17,923 nt of DNA from an uncultured Ruminococcus sp. (GCA_937907215.1 CALESG010000074.1:1-17923); one strand, 5' to 3'; positions 7,193-14,521 are shown, counted from the stretch's first letter. Notes: generated from the letters alone by a model not told the origin. Numbers and translations: made by a program.

Positions 7193-8101
7193 TTACTTGA
7201 TCATGCTTGCAATCTCATCAGCAAAATTGTCAACTCTCTTCTCGATGCCTTCACCACGCTCATAGCGAATGAATTCAACGATCTTAGCACCCTTAGCGAT
7301 GCTGTCAACATACTGCTGAACGTTCATAGAACTATCCTTAACGAATGTCTGCTCAAGCAGGCAGTTTTCAGAATAATACTTACCAACCTTACCAGCAGCG
7401 ATCTTTTCCTTAACCTGATCAGGCTTAGAAGACATTTTAGGATCTTCAGCCATCTGAGCCAGAATGATCTTCTTTTCTTCTTCAAGAACAGATGCTGGAA
7501 CATCTTCTCTGCAAAGGTAAGGAGGATTCATTGCTGCAACCTGAAGAGCACAGTCCTTAGCAGCTGTAAGAACACCCTCTGTAGCTTCTGGAGCTTCAGC
7601 CTTAACCATAACGCCGATCTTGCCGCCGCCGTGAATATAAGGAACAAGGATACCTTCCAGACGAACAAAACGACGAATCTGGAGATTTTCACGAATCTTC
7701 AGGAACAGTTCCTGAAGAGCTTCTTCAACTGTCATTGTGCCTCCTGAAATTGTACAAGCTTTAAGAGCGTCAATGTCAGCAGGATTCTTTTCAATAATTG
7801 TATCAGCAACTGAATTTACAAAAGCTTTGAATTCATCAGTATTTGCAACGAAGTCTGTTTCAGAGTTAACTTCTACTACAGCACCAATTGTATTGTCAGC
7901 ATTAACCTTAGCTACTACCATACCTTCAGCAGCAACTCTATCAGCCTTCTTTGCCTGGTTAGCCAGTCCTTTTTCACGAAGCAGTTCGATTGCCTTATCT
8001 ACATTGCCGTCAGTTTCCATAAGAGCCTTCTTGCAATCCATCATACCTACGCCTGTCATTTTACGCAGTTCATTTACATCTTTAGCAGAAATATTTGCCA
8101 T
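7193..8101 (-). CDS. tsf: Translation elongation factor Ts
   Basis: EF-Ts is the nucleotide exchange factor that reloads EF-Tu with GTP. The 302-residue product starts with the UBA-like domain (residues 1-55: ELRKMTGVGMMDCKKALMET), followed by the catalytic core with VVEVNSETDFVAN (TDFVAN at 82-87), which contacts the EF-Tu G domain. The coiled-coil and dimerisation regions follow, with CALQVAAMNPPYL and the C-terminal YERGEGIEK. Length matches the family. AGGAGG lies 8-9 nt before the ATG. It is the second gene after rpsB, as in nearly all bacteria, but a strong hairpin fills the gap between them, so its level may be set separately. Confidence 0.97.
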   Translation of the reverse strand: MANISAKDVNELRKMTGVGMMDCKKALMETDGNVDKAIELLREKGLANQAKKADRVAAEGMVVAKVNADNTIGAVVEVNSETDFVANTDEFKAFVNSVADTIIEKNPADIDALKACTISGGTMTVEEALQELFLKIRENLQIRRFVRLEGILVPYIHGGGKIGVMVKAEAPEATEGVLTAAKDCALQVAAMNPPYLCREDVPASVLEEEKKIILAQMAEDPKMSSKPDQVKEKIAAGKVGKYYSENCLLEQTFVKDSSMNVQQYVDSIAKGAKIVEFIRYERGEGIEKRVDNFADEIASMIK

Positions 8102-8133
8102 TTTAATTTCCTCCTGTATATAAATTTATTCAG

Positions 8134-8169
8134 AAAAACCCGAATATGAGCATTTACATATTCGGGTTT
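8134..8169 (-). terminator. Strong terminator-like hairpin between rpsB and tsf
   Basis: A perfect 13-bp inverted repeat (8136-8148 with 8157-8169, 8-nt loop) lies 7 nt after the rpsB stop. On the minus strand the stem ends in GGGTTT and runs into a five-T tract (8134-8138) before C. The tsf Shine-Dalgarno sequence follows about 20 nt later. The structure should terminate or attenuate transcription so that S2 mRNA exceeds EF-Ts mRNA, or it may stabilise a 3' end made by processing. The efficiency is unknown. Confidence 0.8.
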
Positions 8170-8175
8170 AAAGTC

Positions 8176-8919
8176 TTATTCAGCAGCAGCTTCCTCAGCG
8201 GCAACTTCTTCTGTAGCAGCTTCCTCAGCAGCATCAGTACCCTGTCTGCCTTCGATAATAGCATCAGCCATTACGCCAGCAATCAGACGTACTGCACGGA
8301 TAGCATCGTCATTACCCGGAATTACATAATCAATCTCATCAGGATCGCAGTTTGTATCTACGATAGCAACGATCGGTATGTTCAGCTTCTTAGCTTCTGC
8401 AACAGCGATTCTTTCCTTTCGTGGGTCAACGATAAATAATGCACCAGGAAGCTTCTTCATTTCCTTGATACCACCAAGGAACTTTTCAAGCTTCTCAATT
8501 TCAAGCTGGAGCTTACCAACTTCCTTCTTAGGCAGAAGGTTAAATGTTCCATCGTTTTCCATTTCATGGAGCTGTTCTAATCTCTTGATTCTTCTCTGGA
8601 TAGTTGTGAAGTTTGTCATCATACCACCCAGCCAACGTGCGTTTACATAATAAGCACCTGCACGTACAGCCTCTTCCTTAATGGAATCGCCTGCCTGCTT
8701 CTTTGTACCTACAAACAGTACAGATTCACCCTGTGCTGAAATATCACGGATGAACATATAAGCTTCGTCAAGCTTCTTTACTGTCTTCTGCAAATCGATG
8801 ATATAAATACCATTTCTTTCTGTGAAGATGTACTGTGCCATCTTCGGGTTCCATCTTCTTGTCTGATGACCAAAATGTACGCCAGCTTCAAGGAGCTGTT
8901 TCATTGATACTACGCCCAT
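8176..8919 (-). CDS. rpsB: 30S ribosomal protein S2
   Basis: S2 binds the 30S subunit late in assembly and helps recruit S1 in many bacteria. The 247-residue product opens with the family hallmark MKQLLEAGVHFGHQTRRWNPKM, continuing with IYIIDLQKT, VLFVGTKKQA, RWLGGMMTNF and PGALFIVDPRKERIAVAEAKKLNIPIVAIVDTNCDP (each read in short pieces), and ends with GNDDAIRAVRLI. The last 20 or so residues are a low-complexity Glu/Ala tail, common in this family in Firmicutes. AGGAGGAC sits 8 nt before the ATG. It has its own extended -10 promoter and a leader of about 107 nt. Confidence 0.97.
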   Translation of the reverse strand: MGVVSMKQLLEAGVHFGHQTRRWNPKMAQYIFTERNGIYIIDLQKTVKKLDEAYMFIRDISAQGESVLFVGTKKQAGDSIKEEAVRAGAYYVNARWLGGMMTNFTTIQRRIKRLEQLHEMENDGTFNLLPKKEVGKLQLEIEKLEKFLGGIKEMKKLPGALFIVDPRKERIAVAEAKKLNIPIVAIVDTNCDPDEIDYVIPGNDDAIRAVRLIAGVMADAIIEGRQGTDAAEEAATEEVAAEEAAAE

Positions 8920-9026
8920 TGTGTAGTCCTCCTAAAAATATTGGTTTTTTGCCCTCCGCTCGACCCTACTTATGTGCAACTCACAATTTTAAGCACCAAC
9001 ACACAAAAGTCGAACGTGCGAATTGC
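8920..9026 (-). promoter_or_regulatory. rpsB 5' leader with paired elements, candidate autoregulatory leader
   Basis: From the predicted start near 9026 to the rpsB ATG there are about 107 nt. On the minus strand CGTTCGAC (9009-9016) can pair with GTCGAGCG (8957-8964) over 8 bp with one G-U pair. Inside it GTGC (8993-8996) can pair with GCAC (8974-8977). Ribosomal-protein leaders are often bound by the protein they encode, but I do not recognise this as a named leader family, so the regulatory role is inference. Confidence 0.4.
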
Positions 9027-9032
9027 CTAATT

Positions 9033-9061
9033 ATTATAACACATTCTACTTTTTTTTGCAA
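9033..9061 (-). promoter_or_regulatory. Strong vegetative promoter for rpsB-tsf, extended -10
   Basis: On the minus strand TTGCAA (9056-9061) and a perfect TATAAT (9033-9038) are 17 nt apart, and the -10 is preceded by TG in the extended position (TGTTATAAT). This is the best promoter match in the window and fits a ribosomal-protein operon. The -35 box overlaps one arm of a 10-bp bulged inverted repeat at 9055-9084. Confidence 0.85.
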
Positions 9062-9092
9062 GAGAAACAAGTGCTCTGTGCAAACAATTTTT

Positions 9093-9377
9093 TCAAACAT
9101 TATCACGATACATTTTATCTATACTATACAAATCAGAAGCTTTTGTCAATTCAACAAGAATTACGTCTTTTCCTATAAGGCGTATATGTTCATACCCTAT
9201 AATATTTTTCTCTCTTGCACCAAATATTCCGAAGTAACGTGGCTTTCCATAAATTACAAGACCTGTTACAGCTGCTGTCTTTGTATCAAGACATATATCA
9301 TCTGCATACCCCAGATTCTCACCGCTTTTAACATTGATAATATCCTTATCCTTTATCTCAGTTAAGCTGCATATCAT
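9093..9377 (-). CDS. YlmC/YmxH family PRC-barrel protein
   Basis: The 94-residue product is a small PRC-barrel protein of the YlmC/YmxH group found across spore-forming Firmicutes. It shows the typical order: SLTEIKDKDIINVKSGENLGYADDI (read in two pieces), a central LVIYGKPRYFGIFGAREKNI and a final I.LIGKDVILVEL strand. The exact function is unknown; the group has been called sporulation-related, and PRC barrels commonly mediate protein or RNA contacts, as in RimM. The frame is open to an ATG at 9401, but GTGGAGG lies 8 nt before the ATG at 9377, so the shorter start is chosen. It stands upstream of the rpsB promoter as its own short unit. Confidence 0.85.
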   Translation of the reverse strand: MICSLTEIKDKDIINVKSGENLGYADDICLDTKTAAVTGLVIYGKPRYFGIFGAREKNIIGYEHIRLIGKDVILVELTKASDLYSIDKMYRDNV

Positions 9378-9421
9378 TCTCACCGCCTCCACATAAAGCA
9401 TATGCAGAAATACGATAACTT

Positions 9422-9452
9422 ATTATAAATCTACATTTTACGCTCTTATCAA
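9422..9452 (-). promoter_or_regulatory. Possible promoter for the PRC-barrel gene
   Basis: On the minus strand TTGATA (9447-9452) and a perfect TATAAT (9422-9427) are separated by 19 nt, longer than the ideal 17. The start point would be near 9415, about 38 nt before the ATG at 9377. It is the only good match in the 134-bp gap between the two genes. Confidence 0.45.
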
Positions 9453-9511
9453 AAATAGTATTCCGTAAAATAAAGCATGCTATTATAAATTGTAATTTGT
9501 GTTTTGCTTTC

Positions 9512-10216
9512 TTATCTTAAATCTACTATATTTTCTGTCAAAATCTCTATATCAATGGTATATTTCTTTTTATTATTGTCAATATATACAGGGAATTGTT
9601 GTATATTTTTTTCCTCTATTATGTTTTCTGGATTTATCCAAATATTTTTACTTTTAAATATATATTTATTACCATCTAATGGATTGTTCCATTCACAAAT
9701 AATATTATATGGGTGTCTTCCATTTACTCGGTATGAAGTATTTAAAACTGTTTCAATATAGTTCGCATATATTAATTCTCCATTTTCCTTCAATCTTTTT
9801 TCTAACCTTTTCTTATTAATTTTTACTAATATTCCTGTTCCCCCTATTATTATAAAAATAAGTCCAATTCCAGGAAATATTAAAAATAATAAATCTAAAG
9901 ATTTCACACCTATTTTGCTTGGATTATCTTTGTCATAATATATTTCTATTTCTTTACCTTCATAAAAACTAGAAGAATAACTATTTAATATTGATTCATA
10001 TTCTTTTCCTTCAACAGTATACGAAACATATACTTCGTGATTTCTATTATGATTAGTATTTCTATACGATGATATTTCTGTAATAGTTCCTACTGTATCT
10101 ACTTTATTTGTATAGTTAAAAACATTTGAAAAAATAACTAATCCAATTATAACAAATATTGCTCCCATACTGGCAAATATAATCCATATTAAATTTTCTA
10201 ATTTATTTTCTTTCAT
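9512..10216 (-). CDS. DUF3592-like membrane protein of unknown function
   Basis: The 234-residue product has two clear membrane helices, about residues 8-30 and 107-131. Between them is an extracytoplasmic beta-rich segment (about 38-105) with VDTVGTITEISSY, VSYTVEGKEYES and IEIYYDKDNPSKIGV. That layout, ending in a Tyr-Asp-Pro type strand just before helix two, is the DUF3592 pattern. The second half (from about residue 132) is a basic linker and another beta-rich domain that may repeat the same fold on the cytoplasmic side. An in-frame TTG at 10237 is open; the ATG at 10216 with AAGTGAG upstream is preferred. It is AT-rich, lies between a terminator and an unrelated gene, and has no operon partner. 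No function is assigned. Confidence 0.7.
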   Translation of the reverse strand: MKENKLENLIWIIFASMGAIFVIIGLVIFSNVFNYTNKVDTVGTITEISSYRNTNHNRNHEVYVSYTVEGKEYESILNSYSSSFYEGKEIEIYYDKDNPSKIGVKSLDLLFLIFPGIGLIFIIIGGTGILVKINKKRLEKRLKENGELIYANYIETVLNTSYRVNGRHPYNIICEWNNPLDGNKYIFKSKNIWINPENIIEEKNIQQFPVYIDNNKKKYTIDIEILTENIVDLR

Positions 10217-10270
10217 AAAATCTGATCTCACTTTCAAATTCTGAGTTTATCCTTCATATAACAATTAAAT

Positions 10271-10307
10271 CAAAAGTCACTTTTAATATAAGCATTAAAA
10301 GTGACTT
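10271..10307 (-). terminator. Intrinsic terminator after the transketolase genes
   Basis: A perfect 14-bp inverted repeat (10274-10287 with 10294-10307, 6-nt loop) starts 11 nt after the transketolase C stop. The distal arm ends in ACTT on the minus strand and is followed by TTGATTTAATT, a T-rich but interrupted tail. It should end the lspA-rluD-HAD-transketolase transcript. Confidence 0.7.
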
Positions 10308-10317
10308 AAAAAATATA

Positions 10318-11268
10318 TTACTTCTTCTCAGCTACAGCCTTTTTAACTACAGCTGCAATATTATCAGCACAAAGACCAAATTCTTTCAAAAGGTCTACAG
10401 CCGGACCAGAATGACCATATTCATCATTAACGCCAATCTTAATAACCGGAACAGGAGTGCATTCTGTAACAGCTTCTGCTACAGCACTTCCAAGACCGCC
10501 AATAACACTATGCTCTTCTACAGTTACAATAAGACCTGTTTCAGCCGCCGCCTTACAGATAATATCCTTATCCAGTGGCTTTATTGTATGAATATTGATA
10601 ACTCTTGCATTGATTCCATCAGCTTCCAGCTGCTTTGCAGCTTCTATTGCCTCAGAAACCATCAAGCCTGTAGCAACAATAGTTACATCAGTTCCATTTT
10701 TCAAAGTGATTCCTTTGCCAAGCTCGAACTTATAATTTTCAGTATCATTAAATACAGGAGCTGCAAGTCTGCCGAAACGCAGATATACCGGTCCGTCTAT
10801 TTCAACAGCGGCTCTTACAGCAGCCTTTGCTTCAACATCATCAGCTGGATTTATAATAGTCATTCCCGGAATTGTACGCATAAGAGCAATATCTTCATTG
10901 CATTGATGTGTAGCGCCATCTTCACCTACAGAAATACCGGCGTGTGTAGCACCAATTTTTACATTCAAATGAGGATAACCAATGGAATTTCTAACGATCT
11001 CATATGCTCTTCCAGCGGCAAACATTGCAAAAGTACTTGCAAATGGAATTTTTCCGGCTGTTGCAAGACCAGCTGCAACTCCCATCATATTTGCTTCAGC
11101 AATGCCGCAGTCAAAGAATTTTTCCGGATATGCTTTTTTGAAAATACTAGTCTTTGTTGCAGCTGCTAAATCAGCATCCAAAACAATAAGATTAGGATAT
11201 TCTTCAGCTAATTCAACTAAAACCTCACCATAACTTTCTCTGGTTGCCTTTTTAATTACATCTGCCAT
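10318..11268 (-). CDS. Transketolase, C-terminal (pyrimidine-binding and C) subunit
   Basis: The 316-residue product is the second half of a split transketolase, holding the PYR domain and the C-terminal domain. With the N subunit it would move two-carbon units between sugar phosphates in the non-oxidative pentose phosphate pathway. It begins MADVIKKATRESYGEVLVEL, with DADLAAATKT, FDCGIAEANMMGVAAGLA (the Glu that activates thiamine diphosphate), SVGEDGATHQ, and a C-terminal domain with TVEEHSVIGGLGSAVAE and GHSGPAVDLL. The frame is open upstream to 11301, inside the preceding gene, but GGAGGG lies 8 nt before the ATG at 11268. The gap to the N-subunit gene is 5 nt or less, which suits stoichiometric synthesis. 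A related activity such as DXP synthase-like cannot be wholly excluded. Confidence 0.92.
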   Translation of the reverse strand: MADVIKKATRESYGEVLVELAEEYPNLIVLDADLAAATKTSIFKKAYPEKFFDCGIAEANMMGVAAGLATAGKIPFASTFAMFAAGRAYEIVRNSIGYPHLNVKIGATHAGISVGEDGATHQCNEDIALMRTIPGMTIINPADDVEAKAAVRAAVEIDGPVYLRFGRLAAPVFNDTENYKFELGKGITLKNGTDVTIVATGLMVSEAIEAAKQLEADGINARVINIHTIKPLDKDIICKAAAETGLIVTVEEHSVIGGLGSAVAEAVTECTPVPVIKIGVNDEYGHSGPAVDLLKEFGLCADNIAAVVKKAVAEKK

Positions 11269-11272
11269 ATAT

Positions 11273-12112
11273 TTAACCCTCCAGTTCACTGAGCTTTGCA
11301 TTTAGCTCTGCCATTGCCTGTTCGTATTCTTCCTTGTTTGGTGCTTTGCCGTGCCAGCCTACCTGATTTTCCATGTATGAAACACCTTTGCCCTTTACGC
11401 TTTTTTGAATAATAGCTACAGGCTTTCCTACTATTGTTTCAGCTTCATCAAATGCAGATTCAATTGAGTCAAAATCGTGTGCATCCATTGTTATTACGTG
11501 CCAGCCAAATGCAGCGAATTTATCTGTTATAGGTTCGGGAGAACATACCTCACTAATAGGGCCATCTATCTGAAGTCCGTTATTGTCAACAATTGCAATA
11601 AGATTATCAAGCTTATAATGAGATGCAAACATAGCTGCTTCCCATACTTGACCTTCTTCTACTTCACCATCACCAAGAACAGTATAAACCTTATATGCAG
11701 CATTATCAAGTTTTCCAGCTAAAGCCATTCCACATGCAGCTGATATACCTTGACCAAGAGAACCGCTGGACATGTCAACGCCAGGAGTGTGTATGCAAGG
11801 ATGACCCTGCAGCATAGCACCAATATGACGAAGTGATTTTAGTTCATCATAGGAAAAAAATCCACGCTGTGCAAGTACCGAGTAAAGTGCTGGTGCGCAA
11901 TGTCCTTTTGAAAGAACTAATCTGTCACGATCAGTCATTTCAGGCTGTGATGGGTCTACATGCATTTTAGCAAAGTAGAGATATGTAAGAAGATCACTTA
12001 TCGAAAGTGAACCACCCGGGTGACCTGATTTTGCGTTGAATGTTCCTTCAATAACACCCATACGCACCTTACAGGCAATAGTCTGTAGCTGTTTTTTTGT
12101 TGTAGCATCCAT
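11273..12112 (-). CDS. Transketolase, N-terminal (thiamine diphosphate-binding) subunit
   Basis: The 279-residue product is the PP domain of a split transketolase. His31 lies in SGHPGGSLSISDLL. The substrate-side loop is LVLSKGHCAPALYSVL, followed by LQGHPCIHTPGVDMSSGSLGQG. The thiamine diphosphate and metal motif is GDGEVEEGQVWEAAMFA ending in IVDNNGLQIDG. The C-terminus has the usual KGKGVSYMEN. The length matches the split form, which is found in many Clostridia in place of the single chain of about 660 residues. Its ATG overlaps the stop of the HAD gene by one base (TAATG), and its GGAGG lies inside the last codons of that gene, so translation is coupled. Confidence 0.93.
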   Translation of the reverse strand: MDATTKKQLQTIACKVRMGVIEGTFNAKSGHPGGSLSISDLLTYLYFAKMHVDPSQPEMTDRDRLVLSKGHCAPALYSVLAQRGFFSYDELKSLRHIGAMLQGHPCIHTPGVDMSSGSLGQGISAACGMALAGKLDNAAYKVYTVLGDGEVEEGQVWEAAMFASHYKLDNLIAIVDNNGLQIDGPISEVCSPEPITDKFAAFGWHVITMDAHDFDSIESAFDEAETIVGKPVAIIQKSVKGKGVSYMENQVGWHGKAPNKEEYEQAMAELNAKLSELEG

Positions 12113-12942
12113 TATAATACCTCCATTTTTTTAATTTTGGATTCAATAACTGAAATAAGCTCGGCAATTGCACCTTCATCACATGAAGCTTTCATGACAT
12201 AATCAGCAGCCGTTTTTATACAATCTTGAGCATTTGCAGGAGCTGCACCGAAATCGGCATTTTTTAAAAGCTCCAAATCATTATCATAATCACCTGCCGC
12301 AGCAAATGTTATATCTTTCATATTCAAAATTTTTCGGCACTCATTAAGAGCACTTCCCTTTGAAACATTTTTTGGCATCATTTCATAAAAGATATTTTCC
12401 GAACGTATAAATGACACGTCTTTGAAATTTCTCTTATCAGCAAATTCTTTAAGCCTGTCAATATCCTGTGGACTCATTGCAAATAGAACTTTAAGCCAAC
12501 AACCTCTTTTTACATCATCAATACTGCAAAAAATTGGATTGCTGCAATAATCAGCGTGTTTTTTCTCATATGAATTTTGCTTTATAATATAAGTTCCGTC
12601 TGGTGTAAGAATTTCAGCTCCCACTTCTGGAAACTCTCTAAAAATCTCCAATGTAAAATCATATGCATTATCTGGCAACATACAGGAATAAAGTATTTTT
12701 TTAGAAATAGGATCATATATACATGCTCCATTGTACATTATTATGGGCATATCAATTTTTAAAGCAGAAACATATTGCATTGCCGACTGAAGTGTTCTTC
12801 CTGTTGCAAATGCAAATTTACCACCTCTGCTTCTAAACCTTTCAATTGCCTCAAAATCAACAGGTGATATTTTCTTATCTGTTGTAAGAAGTGTGCCATC
12901 TAAATCTGTCATAAGATAAACTTTATCTATTGATTCAAACAT
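12112..12942 (-). CDS. Cof-type HAD-IIB family sugar-phosphate phosphatase
   Basis: The 276-residue product is a Cof-like haloacid dehalogenase hydrolase. The nucleophile and acid Asp13 and Asp15 are in LMTDLDGTLLTTDKK. Motif II is AFATGRT, a C2B cap domain fills about residues 85-190, motif III is the lysine around PKNVSKGSAL, and motif IV is AGDYDNDLELL. Members dephosphorylate sugar phosphates, flavin or vitamin B6 phosphates, usually with loose specificity. AAAGGAG is 6 nt before the ATG. It lies 12 nt after rluD and overlaps the transketolase N subunit by one base. Sitting next to transketolase suggests sugar-phosphate housekeeping, but the substrate is unknown. Confidence 0.92.
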   Translation of the reverse strand: MFESIDKVYLMTDLDGTLLTTDKKISPVDFEAIERFRSRGGKFAFATGRTLQSAMQYVSALKIDMPIIMYNGACIYDPISKKILYSCMLPDNAYDFTLEIFREFPEVGAEILTPDGTYIIKQNSYEKKHADYCSNPIFCSIDDVKRGCWLKVLFAMSPQDIDRLKEFADKRNFKDVSFIRSENIFYEMMPKNVSKGSALNECRKILNMKDITFAAAGDYDNDLELLKNADFGAAPANAQDCIKTAADYVMKASCDEGAIAELISVIESKIKKMEVL

Positions 12943-12954
12943 AGAATTCTCCTT

Positions 12955-13872
12955 TTACCTAAGACTTATTTTTCTAAGCACCTCTTCAAAATAATCTGGC
13001 AAGGTACTTGTAAATTCCATATATTCATGGCTTGTAGGATGAATAAACCCAAGTCGTGCAGCATGAAGGCATTGACCATCAATTCCCTTAAACGGTTTTC
13101 CATAAACATCATCACCAAGTATAGGATGACCTATGCTTGAAAGATGAACACGTATCTGATGAGTACGGCCTGTTTCCAATCGAAGCTTTAAATAAGAATA
13201 ACCTTTATATTCTTCTAACACTTCATAATGTGTAATTGCTGGTTTACTATTTTTATAAGTAACCGCCATCTTCTTTCTGTCAACAGGATGACGTCCTATT
13301 GGAGCATTTATTGTTCCAGACTGATCTTTCATATGACCAATACATACAGCATGATATTCTCTTGTGAATGTATGAGCTTCGATCTGAGCCGAAAGTCCAA
13401 TGTGAGCAGCATCGTTCTTAGCAACCATGAGCAATCCGCTTGTAAGCTTATCTATCCTATGTACAATTCCAGGACGTATAACACCATTTATACCTGAAAG
13501 TCTATCACCACAATGATATAAAAGTGCATGAACAAGCGTACCCGTATAATTACCAGGTGCCGGGTGAACAACCATTCCTTTGGGTTTATTAACAACCAAA
13601 ATATCATCATCTTCATAAATTATGTCAATAGGAATATTTTCAGGTACAAGTTCTAAAGGAATAGGCTCTGGCACTTCAATAGTTACAATTTTGCCAACAT
13701 CGACTCTGTAGTTTTTATTAACAGGATTTCCATCGACCAAAACCTTTTGTTCTTTTATACATGACTGTACAGCAGAACGTGTAAGTCCAAGTGTTTCCTG
13801 AAGAGAAAGCCATTTATCCAATCGCTCACCGGACGCTTCTTTTGGAATAGTCAGGGTTATGAGGTCAGGCAT
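12955..13872 (-). CDS. RluD/RluA family 23S rRNA pseudouridine synthase
   Basis: The 305-residue protein isomerises uridines to pseudouridine in large rRNA. An N-terminal S4-like RNA-binding domain (about 15-75: ERLDKWLSL, RSAVQSCIKEQKVLVDG) precedes the catalytic domain. The latter has VVNKPKGMVVHPAPG, the active-site motif HRIDKLTSGLL with Asp141, and LETGRTHQIRVHLSSIGHPILGD (read in two pieces). The family norm is HRLDKDTSG, so the Leu after HRIDK is a small variation. The ATG at 13872 is preceded by GAGGAGGAAAGGG and overlaps the end of lspA by 8 nt; the open frame upstream to 13905 lies inside lspA and is rejected. The lspA-rluD pair is common in Firmicutes. Exact target uridines are not predictable. 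Confidence 0.94.
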   Translation of the reverse strand: MPDLITLTIPKEASGERLDKWLSLQETLGLTRSAVQSCIKEQKVLVDGNPVNKNYRVDVGKIVTIEVPEPIPLELVPENIPIDIIYEDDDILVVNKPKGMVVHPAPGNYTGTLVHALLYHCGDRLSGINGVIRPGIVHRIDKLTSGLLMVAKNDAAHIGLSAQIEAHTFTREYHAVCIGHMKDQSGTINAPIGRHPVDRKKMAVTYKNSKPAITHYEVLEEYKGYSYLKLRLETGRTHQIRVHLSSIGHPILGDDVYGKPFKGIDGQCLHAARLGFIHPTSHEYMEFTSTLPDYFEEVLRKISLR

Positions 13873-14398
13873 TTTCCCTTTCCTCCTCTTTTTCTGATGA
13901 ACCATCTGCTATGTTTTTATTATTTGAATTGTTTTTTTTCGTATCACTAAAAAGCACATAAAAAATAAACAATACAATTCCTATAACAACACAGCAGTCA
14001 GCAAAATTAAATATTGCAAAGTGAAAAAGCTTGACTTCAATGTAATCTATAACACGACCATCACGGAATATTCTGTCTATTAGGTTTCCTATTCCACCTG
14101 CAAAAATTAGGGAAAGACTTATGCTTAATAGTTTTGAATGGTTCCTATAATGAATTATTCCCCAAAGGCAAATCAATAACATAACGCTTACTATACCTAT
14201 AAGAAACCATCTCATTCCTGCAAAGCTTCCAAAGACTGCACCGTTATTCTCAAGATAAGTAAGATCAAGTATTTCAAAATTGCCTATATGCAAAAATGGA
14301 ATAGTCCCCTGTTCCTGCAATGTTCCTACAGCCCATAATTTTATAAGCTGATCGATGCCTATAAGAATTGCAGCAGCAATTAGAGAAAAAATAAGCAA
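13865..14398 (-). CDS. lspA: Lipoprotein signal peptidase (signal peptidase II)
   Basis: LspA is the membrane aspartyl protease that removes signal peptides from diacylglyceryl-modified prolipoproteins. The product has four membrane helices and both catalytic blocks: GGIGNLIDRI with Asp108 and FNFADCCVV with Asp134, plus LENNGAVFGSFAG. The hydrophilic tail of some 30 residues is rich in Asn, Lys and Glu. The start is uncertain. An ATG at 14416 is in frame but has no ribosome binding site. AAAGGAG lies inside that extension, 6 nt before a TTG at 14398, giving 177 residues and a start close to that of other LspA proteins, so I choose TTG. It overlaps rluD by 8 nt. Confidence 0.92.
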   Translation of the reverse strand: MLIFSLIAAAILIGIDQLIKLWAVGTLQEQGTIPFLHIGNFEILDLTYLENNGAVFGSFAGMRWFLIGIVSVMLLICLWGIIHYRNHSKLLSISLSLIFAGGIGNLIDRIFRDGRVIDYIEVKLFHFAIFNFADCCVVIGIVLFIFYVLFSDTKKNNSNNKNIADGSSEKEEERENA

Positions 14399-14434
14399 AT
14401 TTATCTCCTTTCTCATTAACAGCAATACAGCAAA

Positions 14435-14440
14435 ATTATA
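14435..14440 (-). promoter_or_regulatory. Possible -10 box upstream of lspA
   Basis: A perfect TATAAT lies on the minus strand 37 nt before the TTG start of lspA, between that gene and the hairpin that follows ileS. No convincing -35 is present at 16-18 nt, so this may be a chance match or an activator-dependent promoter. Confidence 0.3.
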
Positions 14441-14494
14441 TTTAAATGTATCTTATGATTTTACTTAAAAAATCTGCTATACTGCATTAAGATT

Positions 14495-14521
14495 ACAGCC
14501 TGCCGAAAAACGACAGGCTGT
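14495..14521 (-). terminator. Hairpin after ileS, terminator-like but without a U tract
   Basis: An 11-bp GC-rich stem (14495-14505 with 14511-14521, one G-U pair on the minus strand) encloses a loop of five T. It starts 11 nt after the ileS stop. The following minus-strand bases, AATCTTAATG, are not a clean T tract. It may still end or attenuate ileS transcription, or protect the 3' end. Read on the plus strand it is followed by TTAATTCTT, but no plus-strand gene is present. Confidence 0.55.

Noticed and set aside
8178..8240. Repetitive GCAGCTTCCTC-like stretch as a tandem repeat or CRISPR-like element
   Set aside because: It encodes the Glu/Ala-rich tail of S2; the repetition comes from repeated codons with no regular unit or spacers.
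8835..9365. Plus-strand open frame of 176 codons across the rpsB promoter region
   Set aside because: It overlaps rpsB, the strong minus-strand promoter and the PRC-barrel gene, has a Cys/Ile-rich composition typical of antisense frames, and matches no family I know.
10411..11169. Plus-strand open frame of 252 codons opposite the transketolase C gene
   Set aside because: It is wholly antisense to a well-supported enzyme gene and its Ser/Asn/Cys-rich translation is what the complement of biased codons produces.
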